Shown here: positions 11,960 to 24,469 of the stretch, piece after piece
Numbering within the stretch: position 1 is the stretch's first letter
How the letters are laid out: the number at the start of each line of letters is the position of its first letter
Source: Epiperipatus broadwayi
Lineage: Eukaryota; Onychophora; Udeonychophora; Euonychophora; Peripatidae
Assembly (NCBI GenBank): GCA_028023455.1
Contig: JAQFVV010000157.1
Span: 558,001-622,000, forward strand
Direction of reading: 5' to 3'
DNA length: 64,000 bases
The notes under the pieces: model-generated
Seen by the model: only the letters and a program-made list of their open reading frames with translations
The model's database searches: none
Told to the model about the DNA's origin: nothing
Position numbers and translations under genes: made by a program

Positions 11960-12400
11960 CATTTTCCCAAGCTTATTTTTCTTGTAATATTTAAAATTTT
12001 TTTGAATCAAACTTTATATTTCGATAAAGTAATGTAAAATCTTACTTATGAATGTAAAAAATTATGATAGATATAATTATTTACTTTAAAATATGAAAGC
12101 ATACTACATTTAATTTTCAGTTCTGAATTTGTCATTTAGAAATGCCTAATTATGATCAGTAGCGATAACTGTTTTTAATTACCGATCATTTTTCCAAATG
12201 TATTTTTCTTGTAATATTTAAAATTTTCCAAATCAAACTTTATATTTCGATAAAGTAATGTAAAATCTTATTTATGAATGTAAAAAATTACAATAAATAT
12301 ATTTACTTACTTCAAAATCAATTACGAATGTGTAGAATATCTTCATTTAGTGTCTGACTTTATCATTTAGAAACACCTACAAGACAATTTCCAGATTTAG
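11960..12400 (+). repeat. tandem duplication, ~227-bp period
   Basis: The series TTTTTCTTGTAATATTTAAA, TTATATTTCGATAAAGTAAT and TATGAATGTAAAAAATTA at 11960-12090 recurs at 12187-12316. The downstream landmark TCATTTAGAAA(T/C)(G/A)CCTA is also repeated (about 12135 and 12365), so the whole unit is duplicated. Confidence 0.8.
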
Positions 12401-13080
12401 CAGGCAGAGAAAAGAGACTGGTCTAAGCACCAATAGCCAGCAAAGAAAATTGATTTTTTTTAAAAAATATAATGCTATATGCGGACATTTTTAGAACTAC
12501 AATTTTGAATTCCCTATAAAATAAGACTGAAATAAAGAAATTGCAACTAAAATTGAACAAGAGATGGTGCATGCTATGTCCAAAAACCGTAAATAGCATT
12601 TTGGTCAAATAAATTAGCAATGGGATCTAAATGAAAATAACAATTGAAGGGTTTTAAAAGATAAGAAGCCTTTGTAATAAAAAGAATCTTGTCAACATAA
12701 TGTGAATACATAAAAACTAAACTTGTAATCTATAATGAATTAAAAAAAAAAAACAATTAAAAATAAATTAAAATTGAAATTAGTAAGCATAATTTTTTCC
12801 AAAAAAAGAATTGTTAAAAAATTTATTATCAAAATAAACTATAATATTCAGAGTGAAAGGAGGAGGGGGCATCGTGATGAATTAAAAACTTAAAAAAACA
12901 ATACAAAACAATACATGTTTATTAATTTCTATAAGTAAATTGATTGCAAAAGCAAATTATTCAATTAAATTAATTGTGATAGGGCTGTATTTTGTAAAAT
13001 TTATTGTTTGTAAATATTATATCATTCTACTGTGAACACAAAAATAAGACAATGGAAAATTTTCATTTAAGGCTACTTGA
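12401..13080. other. AT-rich spacer
   Basis: There is no recognisable gene. A short GGAGGAGGGGGC tract at 12859 interrupts otherwise A/T-dominated sequence. Confidence 0.5.
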
Positions 13081-13345
13081 GTTTGCTAAACATAGTAATA
13101 TTGAATTTACTATTGTAAAAAAAACATTTTCATTGGAATAAGCATGTGAAACTAATGAAGAGTAAGAGATTTCATTAAAATAATATTTTATTGTGAATTG
13201 GAGCATAGTTTTCATGGAGCAAGCATGAAGATACTCAAAAAAGATGTAATAGTGATTGCTTTCATTGGAGTATATATGGATGAATAAAATACAACAGAGA
13301 ACTACAGTGAGGCAAAATGCTAAAGAATTGTAAGAAAAAAAAGTC
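13081..13345 (+). repeat. dispersed repeat, copy 1
   Basis: Shared with 18821-19090 in the same orientation. Landmarks are TTACTATTGTAAAA, GAGCATAGTTTTCATGG against GAGCATGGTTTTCATGG, GTGATTGCTTTCATTG against CTGATTGTTTTAATTG, and AAAAGTCTT(G/T)C. Both copies are strongly diverged. Confidence 0.5.
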
Positions 13346-13524
13346 TTGCAAGACCTCAATCAAATATACATATTAAAGAAAAAACCACAATATATGTTAA
13401 TATGTTTGTATTTTATATAATAGTTGATAAAGTTGTCATAAACTTTCTGCATTTTTTTTTTTTATAAAAGTGAGTAACTTTAAGTTAATACTATATCTCT
13501 GTCATATAAATCACTGTATATGCT

Positions 13525-13690
13525 AGTTTTGACAGAATAGGTACTTTTATCTATAACTATTTCTCAAGAGCAATAAAATTGCACATGAGAACTTACTGAT
13601 TATGACATACACATGCAAATTAATGATACAATATTTGATGCCAATTTAGTTTGTGCTCATGGTCATTTTGAAATCTAAAGAACAAAAACC
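13525..13690 (+). repeat. dispersed repeat, copy 1 of 2
   Basis: The block running from TTATCTATAA through ACATACACATGCAAATTAAT to GTGCTCATGG, CATTTTGAAATCTAAAGA is repeated at 15275-15440 in the same orientation. It appears a third time, inverted and more diverged, around 15800-15905. Confidence 0.75.
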
Positions 13691-14116
13691 ACGTAAAAAA
13701 ATACATATTAATTATGAGACTTTTACTAGGTTTTTATCCTGGCAAAATATTTTCTTTTATGTAGTTAAGTATGGCAGAAAGAAATCTGGACAATAACTGA
13801 AAATGTCAAAGTATTACCAAAAAAAAAAAAAAAAGATCGCATTGATAAAGAAAAACACGTTTCCACACATATACTCACAGGGTTTATTTCATTTCAATTT
13901 GACATCATTGTGACATTACACATTTATTGTGGGTGTGAAAAAGCCTTCTATCTCCCCTACATAGCAGGTATAATACCAAAATACCCAAATAGTTTTTGGT
14001 ACTGTTCTATTAGTGTGTTGAAACTGCAAAATGGCGTTGTTTCTAGAAAAACACTCATAAATATAACATTACTGAGCCCATCACCTTATTTGTGAAATAA
14101 TAAGAACAATAATTGT

Positions 14117-14835
14117 ATGGGTTAATGTAATTCATTTATTTTCTTTAATAAATTACTGTAATTCTTGTTACAATTTCTTTTTGTCTCTGGATATAACTAC
14201 GAGAAATTTTTTACACTCAGACATTTTATCATATGGGTTAACATAATTCATTGATTGATTGCCTTAATAAATTACTGTCAAATTTATTTGATTAACAATT
14301 TTATGATGATAAATTTAAACCTTTAACAAGTGCCTACAAATTTCATCTTAGTCCTGCAATGTAGGAAGGGGAAATGGTATGCCTTTTCACATCTGCAAGA
14401 ATTAAAACTTATCAATTAACAGACGTTATTGCAAATATTCTATTCTAGTAGAATTCCCTGTGTACACCAGCAGTTTGCACTGGGAAAATCATCCCCGCTC
14501 CCCACAAACTTTAAAAAGTCTACTATCATTGCTTGACAGATAACTATCTACATCATGGTGGAAGAAATGAGAATGCTTTAATTACTGAAATGTATTTGAC
14601 TCTTTTTTTTGATCATTTTTGAAAAGAAAAATTAATCTTTATTTATTCCAATAGCTATCTTTGAAAGATTATGTGACTAAGGTATGGTGGATAATATTAA
14701 TGGCACACCTATTAATAATGATTAATAATTTTCCAACTTTTTTTTTTTTTTTACGATTAAGAAATGTATTATTTTTACAATTTCTTTTTGTCTTTGGATA
14801 TAACTATGAGAAATTTTGAAGTCAGACATTTTAAT
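14117..14835 (+). repeat. cluster of diverged direct repeats
   Basis: TATGGGTTAA(T/C)(G/A)TAATTCAT with AATAAATTACTGT occurs near 14117 and 14233. ACAATTTCTTTTTGTCT with GGATATAACTA(C/T)GAGAAATTTT occurs near 14171 and 14777. The units are separated by partly unrelated sequence, suggesting nested duplications. Confidence 0.6.
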
Positions 14836-15274
14836 TCTCATAGGTGTTCTCATAAAACATGACTTTTTTCAGGAGAACAATGAAATTGTGGTTTCCCCTA
14901 ACCTTTTCTAATTATTTACACCTTACATGTTGAGTTTGGAAGCAGGGTAATGGGCTTATAATTATTACTTTTTAATACTATGTTAGGTAAGTTGTACCAT
15001 AATTACTTTTAAATGCAGATTGCAATAGTTTTGCAGACTTTAAATCCACCCACCCTGAAATGGTATGAAAGCAAAGTGTTAACACTGCTAAAAGATAGTA
15101 TTGTGTGAGCTTGCACAAACTGCACAAGACAAAGCAAGCCATTAGTTACAACAGAAAAAAAAGTTGTGGTTATTTGGTTTGACTGCAGCCCACTAAACAG
15201 CATATTTATATGCATTTGGATAAGATCAATGCTATCAAGCAGTTTCAACATGCTAATAAAACATATACCTAATT

Positions 15275-15440
15275 TTCTGATATATAGGTAGTTTTATCTA
15301 TAATTATTTCTCAAAGGCAATAAAATTGCACTTCAAAAAATATACTGATTATAACATACACATGCAAATTAATGATACAATATTTGGTGCAATTTAGTTT
15401 GTGCTCATGGCCATTTTGAAATCTAAAGACTAGCCAAAAC
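15275..15440 (+). repeat. dispersed repeat, copy 2
   Basis: Direct copy of 13525-13690, sharing ACATACACATGCAAATTAAT, GATACAATATTTG and TTTAGTTTGTGCTCATGG. It forms the left half of the inverted repeat described at 15325-15905. Confidence 0.75.
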
Positions 15441-15905
15441 CACCACTGACCCATCCAACTGATAAATGGCATAAATATTGAATAAAAGTACTTTAAATTC
15501 ATATTTTAGAAATTATAAGCTAATAAAATATGCTTTATTTCTTATGGGCATATAGTATAATCTTTTATTATTTGGAAATTATAAGCTGGGTTTAATCAGA
15601 TTTCTGCATTTTTTGGATGATCCTTCAAATCGGCCAAATCATCCTTCCCCCTTCCCGCATATTCCTCGCTTTGCACTGTCATATTTCAAATATTTTATGA
15701 AGGTAAATTAAAAAAAAAGGTCCTAATAAAATAAAGCATATTATTTTTACTAGCTTATAGTTTTTAAAATATGAATTTAAAGTAGTTTTTTTCAATATTT
15801 ATAGCATTTATCAGTGGATGTGTCAGCAGTGGTTTTTAGATTTCAAATGGCAGTGCAAACTAAACCAGGACGCAATATTTTTAATCTGCATATTTGTGAT
15901 GTTAG
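15325..15905. repeat. inverted repeat, ~200-bp arms
   Basis: The left arm (about 15325-15545) contains GCATAAATATTGAATAAAAG, CTTTAAATTCATATTTTAG, TATAAGCTA and AAATATGCTTTATTT. The right arm (about 15718-15905) carries the mirrored series AATAAAGCATATTATTTT, TAGCTTATAG, AAATATGAATTTAAAG and TATTTATAGCATTTATCAG. The spacer of about 170 bp includes a C-rich patch near 15640. No coding potential was seen. Confidence 0.7.
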
Positions 15906-17250
15906 GCTATAGGGCATCTAAAAATCTATAATTACAGAGAAAAATATGTAACTTATCAGAGATATTACTCACTATCTTTAATGGATATATGATGGGTAAA
16001 TGTGATAAAAATTTGACAGAATCAGTTTTACACTATACATACTTAATATAGTGAGTGCATAATAAAAATTTCATCTTATAAATAAAAAAATACAAAGATA
16101 AAATGTCCTTTAAATATCCCATTGCAGAGCAAAAGCCTTTTAAAGAGTTACTTAAAAAAACAATGAAAGAAAAAGACATTACGCACCATGCTTTATTACA
16201 ATTAATTTTATAGATATAATCTTATAAAAAGTTAATTCAACCTAATTTTGAAAAAATATATCATATGCTAATTTTTTTTTTCTAAAATAATCTAAAGACA
16301 TCAGTGCAATCAAAATTAATATTAAACGGTTATCAAGCCTCTACCCAATAGTATGATTCGTGTTTCCAGTCATTTTCTCTGCACTGTTTGTTTTATTCTT
16401 ATAGTGTTCATAACTTTTAGTAGCAAATTTTATCTCTGTTCCAGCATGAAGAACGAATACAAGCTAAATGGCAGAAATGGAATAGGATAAATAGACTTTG
16501 CTATTGAAAAGTTTTTACTTAGTTGGAGTCATTCTTTGAAGTAACCTTTAATAATTCATATTACATTTTTGAACTCTACAAATATGCCTAAATTGAATCT
16601 ATTCACTCTTTAAATTCCTCATTTGATTTTTGTTCCTAAATACCGACATCTTTTCTTCTTTTTATAAAAAAAATTTTCATACCTTATTATCATTATTTTT
16701 CTTTCCAATAAGATTTTCAATTCTCTTATATATATATAATCTCAATATCACATATGTAAACCTGAATAATCATAACTTACGAAATAATCTTTAAGTTTAA
16801 CCACCATCATATTATAATTTACAAAATTCTTTTTGAAAATATTCTTTTATTTTTAATTCTATAAGCATATAGGCTGTTCACTATAATTACAAAAAAACTT
16901 TCAGATTCCATTATTTTTTTCTCTCCAGACTTTCACAAAATTTTATTCCTTCCCACCTTTTATTTATAACAACAGATTTTCAAATTTTTCTTATCAATTC
17001 AAAGTTCTAACATTAAAATTTATTTATTTTCATAATTCTTTCTCAATTTAAAAGCAAACATAATAAGTGAAGTGATTTGTGTAATCTTAAAAAATAATTG
17101 ATTTAATAAAATGAATCGTTTATGCGATTTAATTGAACCGATTATTTGTTCTAAATTAAGGAAACTGATATTTCCGTAGATAACCTTTTTAATAACCATC
17201 AAATCAAAAGTGAATATTTTAGAAGACCAAAAAAAAAAAAAATTAGTCAA
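15906..17250. other. AT-rich spacer, no gene seen
   Basis: Nothing is supported here beyond short AT-driven frames and homopolymers. Confidence 0.5.
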
Positions 17251-17320
17251 GCGTTGGTGGCCAGTTGTTAGCATAGCTGCCTTTCAAGCAGCTATCCCGG
17301 GTTCGCTTCATGGTCAACGC
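17251..17320 (+). tRNA. tRNA-like sequence (tRNA pseudogene or SINE head), UUC anticodon
   Basis: The first and last seven bases, GCGTTGG and TCAACGC, form an acceptor stem with one G-T pair. GCTGC-CTTTCAA-GCAGC forms a perfect five-pair anticodon stem with a seven-base loop whose central triplet is TTC (nominally Glu). CCGGG-TTCGCTT-CATGG forms a T arm with one mismatch, one G-T pair and a B-box core GGGTTCGCTTC. TGGCCAGTTGTTAGC matches the A box, but the D stem does not pair properly. That weakness, the A-run just upstream and the AT tract just downstream argue for a retroposed tRNA pseudogene or SINE head and against a working tRNA gene. Confidence 0.55.
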
Positions 17321-17329
17321 ATTTGACAT

Positions 17330-18820
17330 ATGAAAAAAAAAATTAAGATGTACAAGTTCTATTATATAGTTTATCTAAATCATTAGGTGCTGTGTTGGAT
17401 TTAATTGACAACCTACAAAAGAAGCAGCTTTCATAAATGACATAAAATATATATTCCATTCTTCAATTTTGAATATTAAAGCCAATGTAGAGATATTATG
17501 TTGATTAGTTTTTTTCTCTCAGGTATTATTTTAAAAAAAAATCGTTTAAACATTTTTTAAAATAAATAAAAGAAACTATAATACTATTCTAAAATTATTA
17601 GGAAATAGGAAAGTTTTTCAATTTAAGTTGTTTTGATAAATACAAAACTGTTTTTAATGTACACTCTTCAAGTTCAGTAAATAATGCTTAATATTACTTC
17701 TGGGACACTTACAAACAAGTATTATTGTTATATAAAAAGAATGAATGTTGTTAAAGACAAAAAAATGTAAATAATAAAAGTTGTTAAGTAATCCTGATAT
17801 AATAATAATAAGTAAACAAAACAATCAAAAAATATTCCAACACCTATTAAGTATTTCTAAAAAAAATGTGAATTTCTCAAGAGCTTTTTCGAAAGGTTGA
17901 AATACTTTGATTATTTTTATATCTTTTTTTCTCTCTCTAGTTTGTATTCTTTGTCTCTTGAGAAAGAGTGTAATCAAAAATCTTTTTTTTTTCAAGTTCA
18001 AATCCATTTTCACATTTTATACTGTAGAAAAATTTATCAAGATCTGCAAATTTCTTGATTGAAAAAAATATTCAAAACAAAAAATAAACAAACATTTGTA
18101 CATAAAGTATAATAGATAATAACTTCCACATCAAACAAATAAAAAAAAATTCATTATATTAATGTTTAAAGAAACTGTCGTCCAAGTAATTACTTTTAGT
18201 ATTTGCTATGCCTTCACATACATGTATATATAAAAATACATATAAATATACCGACTTAGGTAATATAAACTATTTCATTTTGGGATGACAATCAAATAGT
18301 CCTAAAAAAAAAAAAATTAAAAGGATGATAAACAATGTTAAACTAATACTAACAATAAAAGTTATTATTAAGTTGTACAATAATAATATCTAGAAATAGA
18401 AAATTTATATGCATTGTCTTTTTGGCAAACCTATTCATATATTGGTTCAACAATATTGCCTAGAGAAAAGAAATCACATCAAAATTGTTAATTTATATTA
18501 ACATTAAGGCTTTTGAAAAATTTAATTTACAAAATCTTTGTAAAATTCTAAAAATATAATTAGAAGATCATAAAATCAATTAATATTATTCAAATTGTTA
18601 GATGCGATATTTATAAGCTCTATTACTTTAATCAGGGTTTAACCTGTATTCAATGCACTTTAAAATTCATAATAATCAAGCATATTTTGCCGATAGAGGG
18701 ACCTTCCAAACCACAACACAAGATAGTGACTTTTATAAACATAAGAGCAGGCATCTTATTTTTAATCTAAATTTCCACTTATATAAGTGCTCAATAAATT
18801 AATTACTACTCTTCAACAGG
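17330..18820. other. AT-rich spacer, no gene seen
   Basis: No protein-like frame or structured element is supported. Confidence 0.5.
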
Positions 18821-19090
18821 TCTTACTATTGTAAAATCATATCTTTATTAGATTGGACATGTAAAACAATGAACAATACAAGACATTTTAAAATATATTT
18901 ATGGAGACTTGAGCATGGTTTTCATGGCGGAGGCAGATTCTGATTATATTATAAAGATTATCCTAAAGACATTCTAAAGAAGTGCAATACTGATTGTTTT
19001 AATTGAAAAGATATGGCTAAAAATAGAATGCAATAAAGTTACAATTAGACAAGATGTTAAAAGTCTTTCCGAAAGAAAAAATTACTACAG
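18821..19090 (+). repeat. dispersed repeat, copy 2
   Basis: Diverged direct copy of 13081-13345. The clearest matches are GAGCATGGTTTTCATGG and the downstream ATTG(A/G)...ATATGG(A/C)T and AAGTCTT motifs. Confidence 0.5.
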
Positions 19091-19378
19091 AAATTAAAAT
19101 ACAGTATCACAAAATATCTAACAACAGAAAAATGAATGTGAATGTATTTGTTATTGATGGATTGATTTGTGTAGTCATTGCAAAAATTATCTCTTGTATA
19201 CTGTATTGACTACATTCTGCTTCTGCTGGTAATATAAACATAATAAATTTTCTGGAAAAAGACTTGGTAGTAGTATTAATGATTGTACTGTTTACTTGGT
19301 AGCGCTCTTGCTAATGAAAACAATGAAATATAATGTTACCTGGCCATGACCTTTCAAGAACTAATTGATCTTTACTTG

Positions 19379-19610
19379 TTTTTTTTAAAAATAACATTAA
19401 AAACTAAATGTCTTTTAATACAGCATCATTTTGACAAAATGAAATGTATTCTTTTTTAACAACAACAATAACAAGAACTAATTGACATTTTAATGTTTTT
19501 TTAAAATAATGTTAAAAAAGTAAATGTCTTTTTTTTTTAAGATCGACAAATACAGTGGCATTTGTAAAAAAATAAATGTATTCTTTTTTAACAATGACAA
19601 TAACAAAATA
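19379..19610 (+). repeat. tandem duplication, ~115-bp period
   Basis: TTTTTTTAAAA(A)TAA, AAATGTCTTTT, AATGTATTCTTTTTTAACAA and CAATAACAA occur twice, in units starting near 19379 and 19495. The second unit has an inserted GATCGACAAATACAGTGG stretch. Confidence 0.7.
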
Positions 19611-19619
19611 TTTATTTAG

Positions 19620-21470
19620 GATTTTAAGATTTTATTAAATATATGTCATTCTTCTAATACTTGAAACACACAAAAAAAAAACCCATTAAAATGTCAGTAT
19701 GTATCGCTGGAATAGGTGTGGGGATCGGATCCCAATGGTTTTGACGATCCAAAGGATTATCCAAAAGATGCATTATTTGATAAATAAACTAATCAGACTG
19801 AACGACAAGAAAAAAAACTTTATTTGTGACCTTTTTGCATTAAATTTAATATATGTATGTTATTCTTCTAATAGTAAATTAAGCATTTAAACAAAATTAA
19901 AATACAAAAACAAATCAATACATTAACAAACTAATATCTCATGAAGATATCAAGATTGCCATGACTGTTTAAGAAGTCGCACTTATAACAAAACTTTCTC
20001 TATTTTAAATTATTACAAAGTAATTGTTGTTATTTTAGAATTTTGCCAGTAAATTCTAGAAACATTTTAACCTTTTGATTAATTAGGTCAATTAGAAATG
20101 CACTTCATTTGACAACACCCGAATCAAATGTAATCATATGACTTACATTATATAAGTCAGATGTAAGGAAAGTCACATATATATTTATCTAAAATACACG
20201 TCTAATCTGTCCAAAGTGATTTAAAGTTTAACTTTTAAATCAATTTTTTATTTCTTAATTAACAATATACAATGTTAAAAAGTAATATCTATCCAGGCTA
20301 TTCTCAACTGAAATCTTTCAACATTTTAAAGTTTCAACAAAGTATTGCACAACAAAGTATTGCATTATGGGAAGTTCAATCATGAATGTTTCAATGATGG
20401 AATTAATTTCTTCAAAAGCTACTTCAATAATAGAGCACAATCAAAAGTATTAGCCCTGTTATGAAAAGACTTTATTAATTTTATTTTCTATACTATATTT
20501 AAACTTTTATTAAGAAAGGATAATTTCCAAGTTATCTATAAAAACTTTTAAAATATTTTATACTAATATTAAGAAGATTTTATTTATTCTTCTAATGAAC
20601 TTTATGCAATTTTTATAGTTAAGGTGAACTAAATATTTTATCATATTTCAAATTTCATTTTTAACATGAAACAACTATTTAACTAGGAATTGTAGGATTT
20701 TTGAATGGTAAAATAATTTTATAAATGCTATATATCGAACTATTATATTTATTGTCAATGAAATAATTGAATAATTAAAGACTTTATTATGCATTAATTT
20801 TATTTATAAAACTTACGTGGTTGAATGCCAGAATAGAATATTTGCTTCTTAGAAGAAATTTATAGTCAAAGAGATAAAACTCAATTTTTGACATTACGGA
20901 TATGCGAAAGGGCATACTTCTAATGGGGGACTTATATTTGGTTAGTAGGCCTCATATTTTAAATGTTTTATTTAAAATTTAACATTCATTTATTAATTGC
21001 TAATGATCGCAAGAAGATAATTTTCTCATGTCATGGGTATTATAAATGACAATGTTGTAAAATGATTTTATTATGTGCACATTAAATTTAAAGGAGGAGA
21101 TATAATTTTCAATCTATTGATTTCAACTTATTAAAACTGTTCATTTTCTCCCAAATTTTGTTATTTGATTTTACAATGCTTAATCTATGCTCCAAAGATA
21201 TTAATTTAAATTGCTCTAAACTTATCAATCCTAATTTTCCAGAATATTTGCTCTTTGTTGTAATCATTAATAAATTATAAAACATACATTTATTGCTAAG
21301 TTTATTTATATAAAATTCTAAATGAAATGTACAACGTGTGCCATGTTTGTTATTCTGTTCATTAAATTTGCAGTCATCAAATCTGAATAGCTATGTTTAT
21401 TCATGTTAGTGATTTCAAATATTTGCTTCCTCACATTAAATGTACATTATTCAATATAAAGAAAAGTTTG
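19620..21470. other. AT-rich spacer, no gene seen
   Basis: A small echo of TATGT(C/T)ATTCTTCTAATA at about 19643 and 19857 is the only structure I noted. Nothing looks coding. Confidence 0.5.
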
Positions 21471-21473
21471 CAG

Positions 21474-21547
21474 GATTGACAAGAACTTTTTATTGACTAT
21501 ATCCAGCACAATGGTGAATATCAAGAGAAAGGACTCTTTTTCTATTG
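21474..21547 (+). other. candidate exon bounded by consensus splice sites
   Basis: The segment lies between TTTGCAG (ending 21473) and a strong donor, ATTG|GTAAGTGC (GT at 21548). Only one frame is open through it, the one reading IDKNFLLTISSTMVNIKRKD. An ATG at 21511 in the context CACAATGG could start a protein, MVNIKRKDSFSI, that splices after the first base of the next codon. The acceptor has a poor pyrimidine tract and no partner exon can be identified in the window, so this is an exon candidate only. Confidence 0.3.
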
Positions 21548-21829
21548 GTAAGTGCATTAATTTTAAATATTTAATGTATTTTAAATGTCATGTATTTATT
21601 TTTATGCATTTTTGGTATAATTTTATTTATGATTTAATAGGTATTTTATGGTAGGTTCTCAGAATATTATTTTAAATGTATTATTCTTGCCCCTTTATGA
21701 GGTTATTTTTCAATGTGTTTAAATGATTGAGGAATTTATAAGCTATTGTATTACTATTATGCCACAATTTTTTTATATTTAGCTGTTTATTGTTTTATCA
21801 GTTTTACATATCACTTACTTATTGTTGTT

Positions 21830-21960
21830 AAGAGATATAGCATAGTCTCTCTCTCTCTCTCTTATATTTTACTATATATTGCCAGTGAGTTTTAAGAGAT
21901 AGTAGCATGTTCTCTCTTATAATTTATTATCTTGCCAGTAAATTTACTATTCATTTTGGA
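21830..21960 (+). repeat. short tandem duplication with (CT)n
   Basis: AAGAGATA(T)AG(T/C)A, (T)CTCTCT, TTATA and TTGCCAGT(G/A)A occur twice, with a period of about 60-70 bp. The first unit contains a (CT) run at about 21847-21861. Confidence 0.6.
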
Positions 21961-23680
21961 GGTATCAAGCATATAATGTTTTATTTAGGCAAACCTCTCT
22001 CTGATGGTTCATCTCTTATTTTTCCTGACTAGTGACAAAGTCATAGCTAATTTTTGCTCTCATGTATAGGTACTTTTCATGAGTTCATGCCATCAACTAT
22101 TTTTGCCTTTACTTTCATATCAAATAATATCAATTTTCTTTGTGATATATTTATCTAAAGCCATGATCAGTGTATTACCATTACTTTATCCTGCCATTTT
22201 GTATTATAAGGCACTGTGGAATATGATCCTTTGCCTTTAGTTGCAGTCTTAGTTTATCTGAGTGTTCTGTTTTTGATTTCTGGTTGTGCCTCTAGCACCT
22301 CAAGATGCTAAATGCAATAAAATATTTAATATTAAAATTTTAATTGTATATGAAACTACATAAAATAGTGTATATTTTCAGCATTCATAATCAAATAAGG
22401 ATTGCTAAGGTTATATCTTACTCAAGATAGTAAATATTTTCACCTAGAGACTTTATAATTGTCAGACAATGACTTAAATGTGAGAACTTGCTGAAAGTAT
22501 CAAAGCCACAGGTTTTGTTAACCATTAAATATCAGTGCTATTATTTTTAAAAGTATAATATACAATTTTCCTTCAAATTATTATTTTTATTTGGAAAATT
22601 ATTTTAATAATTTTGTAAGACATAAATGAAAAACAGCTTGATATTTGTATAGTGAATATTGTTAGTGCTAATATTATTTTTATTATTAATTCATGCCTAT
22701 TTGCATTTTATCATCATTTGCATTCTTTTAGAAATCTAATGAAAATATTTACCACACAATATTTGTTTATTTATGCATTGATAGTACATGAATACAAAGA
22801 ATTTGATATGAAAATCATTTTATTTAAATGAAGATTATTTTATTTAATTAAAAATAATTAAAACCATTTATAAGAGCACTTGATTTTATTCTTCATTAAA
22901 TAAGATAATATTGCTTAATTTTGTCTTAGACGATTAAAAGCAAGCCTATTAGTTTTTGGTAGGCATAAAATCCTTATCTACTAATTATATCATGAATGTT
23001 ATCCTAGTATATTATCGTTATTTTAAATTTGAGAGTTTTTCATGGCTAATTTTAATTATGAATTTTATAATTATTAATTCAATAAAACATTATCTTAAGC
23101 AAAGGAATATGTCTTATTGCTAATGTTGTTTACTTGGAACACATTTCTTGCATACGTTTTCAAAAATTAAATAGAGAAACAAAATTTAATTCTGAGATTA
23201 TTCATTATATAAAAACCCAGAGATTTATTTATTTATAAAATTATTTGAGAATTATTACATTTAAGAACAAATCATTTTAAGAAAAAGCTATACGGCAAAA
23301 TAAAAGAATACATGGTAATTTAACAAAAGAACAGTACATTAGATCTGATCTTTATAAAAAAATATTATAATCATTATTTTGGTAGTATTTTGAGGATGTG
23401 TTGGTGAAAAAAAATTTAAAAGTAAGCAAACTCTTTTTGTGCAATATACTTTAAAATATTAAGAGTTATTATATCTTAAAAGAAAGAGTATGAGAATTCT
23501 TCACTTAATTTACTGAAGTCTGGCATTTGTCTTATTAATACTTATTTATTATTTTAGCTTTTATAGTAGCATATGCACAACCCTGAGTTTAGCCTATATT
23601 TATATTATTTTTCTTAACATTATATATGCGTTTAAAGTATTGAGGAGTGTATTGCAGCTTCGCCAGTCCTTTCTCTTTCT
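21961..23680. other. AT-rich spacer, no gene seen
   Basis: The part to about 22330 is slightly T-rich and less extreme in composition, but no frame is convincing on either strand. Confidence 0.45.
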
Positions 23681-23682
23681 CT

Positions 23683-23910
23683 TTTATAGTTACAAGTTTG
23701 GCATGCACAATGTATTTTGGCTTTTTGATCAGTGAGGGATTCTGATTGATCACTATCTTTTGTGTTGATTATATGTTGCTATGACTCTTTTGTCTAGTTA
23801 TATGCTTTAATTTGCTTGGGTTACAATTTTGACTTGCCCCACATTAACTGGCTTTTCAGTCAGTTAGGGATTCTGATCAACCACCTTGTTTTTGCTTTGC
23901 ATTTATGCTT
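23683..23910 (+). repeat. tandem duplication, ~133-bp period
   Basis: GTTACAA, TTGGC(A)T / TTGACTTG, GGCTTTT(T/C)(G)A(T)CAGT and TTAGGGATTCTGAT or GAGGGATTCTGAT, followed by CA(C)TATCTTTTG or ACCTTGTTTTTG, occur in two units starting near 23683 and 23816. Confidence 0.65.
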
Positions 23911-23944
23911 CCTACCTTCTCATTAGGTTATCATATAAATATCA

Positions 23945-24310
23945 CTAGATATTTCTGCTATAAGTTACTATGTATACCCCTTATGTATATAACTTATTTA
24001 ATATGTATACATATGTGTATAATAAATCATTATGTGATTAAAAATATGAAAATATTCTTTTAAATAAAAAATGTTTGCTATTTTTGCTTTTGATTAGAAA
24101 TTTTTATTTTAAAAAAAAAACACCACAACCAAAAACATATTGTAAATGAACTTCACTTAATACATATAATTTTACTTTATATCAATAAATATATATATCA
24201 CTAGATATTTTTGTATTACGTTAATATATATATATATATATACTCTTTATGTTATATATCATATTTAATATGTGTGCATAATTGTATATGTGTATAAGAA
24301 AGCAATAATT
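23945..24310 (+). repeat. tandem duplication, ~250-bp period
   Basis: TATCACTAGATATTT, the TA-rich tract, CTTATGT or CTTTATGT, ATATTTAATATGT and GTATATGTGTATAA or ATATGTGTATAA mark two units starting near 23945 and 24195. Each unit is followed by a poly-T/A stretch and an AACTTC motif. Confidence 0.7.
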
Positions 24311-24469
24311 AACTTAAAATATGAAGACATTCTTGACATGTTTTTTTTTTTTTTTAAATTTTTAAAACAGAAAAAGCTTAACAAAATAATATTGTAAACT
24401 AACTTCCTTTATTCCAGCTTAAATTAAAATTACAATGGAAACTAAAAAAATCATACACATTACTTAAAA

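Noticed and set aside
13063-13359. 98-codon - strand frame rich in Cys, Tyr and Phe.
   Set aside because: It lies within a dispersed repeat whose second copy (18821-19090) does not preserve it.
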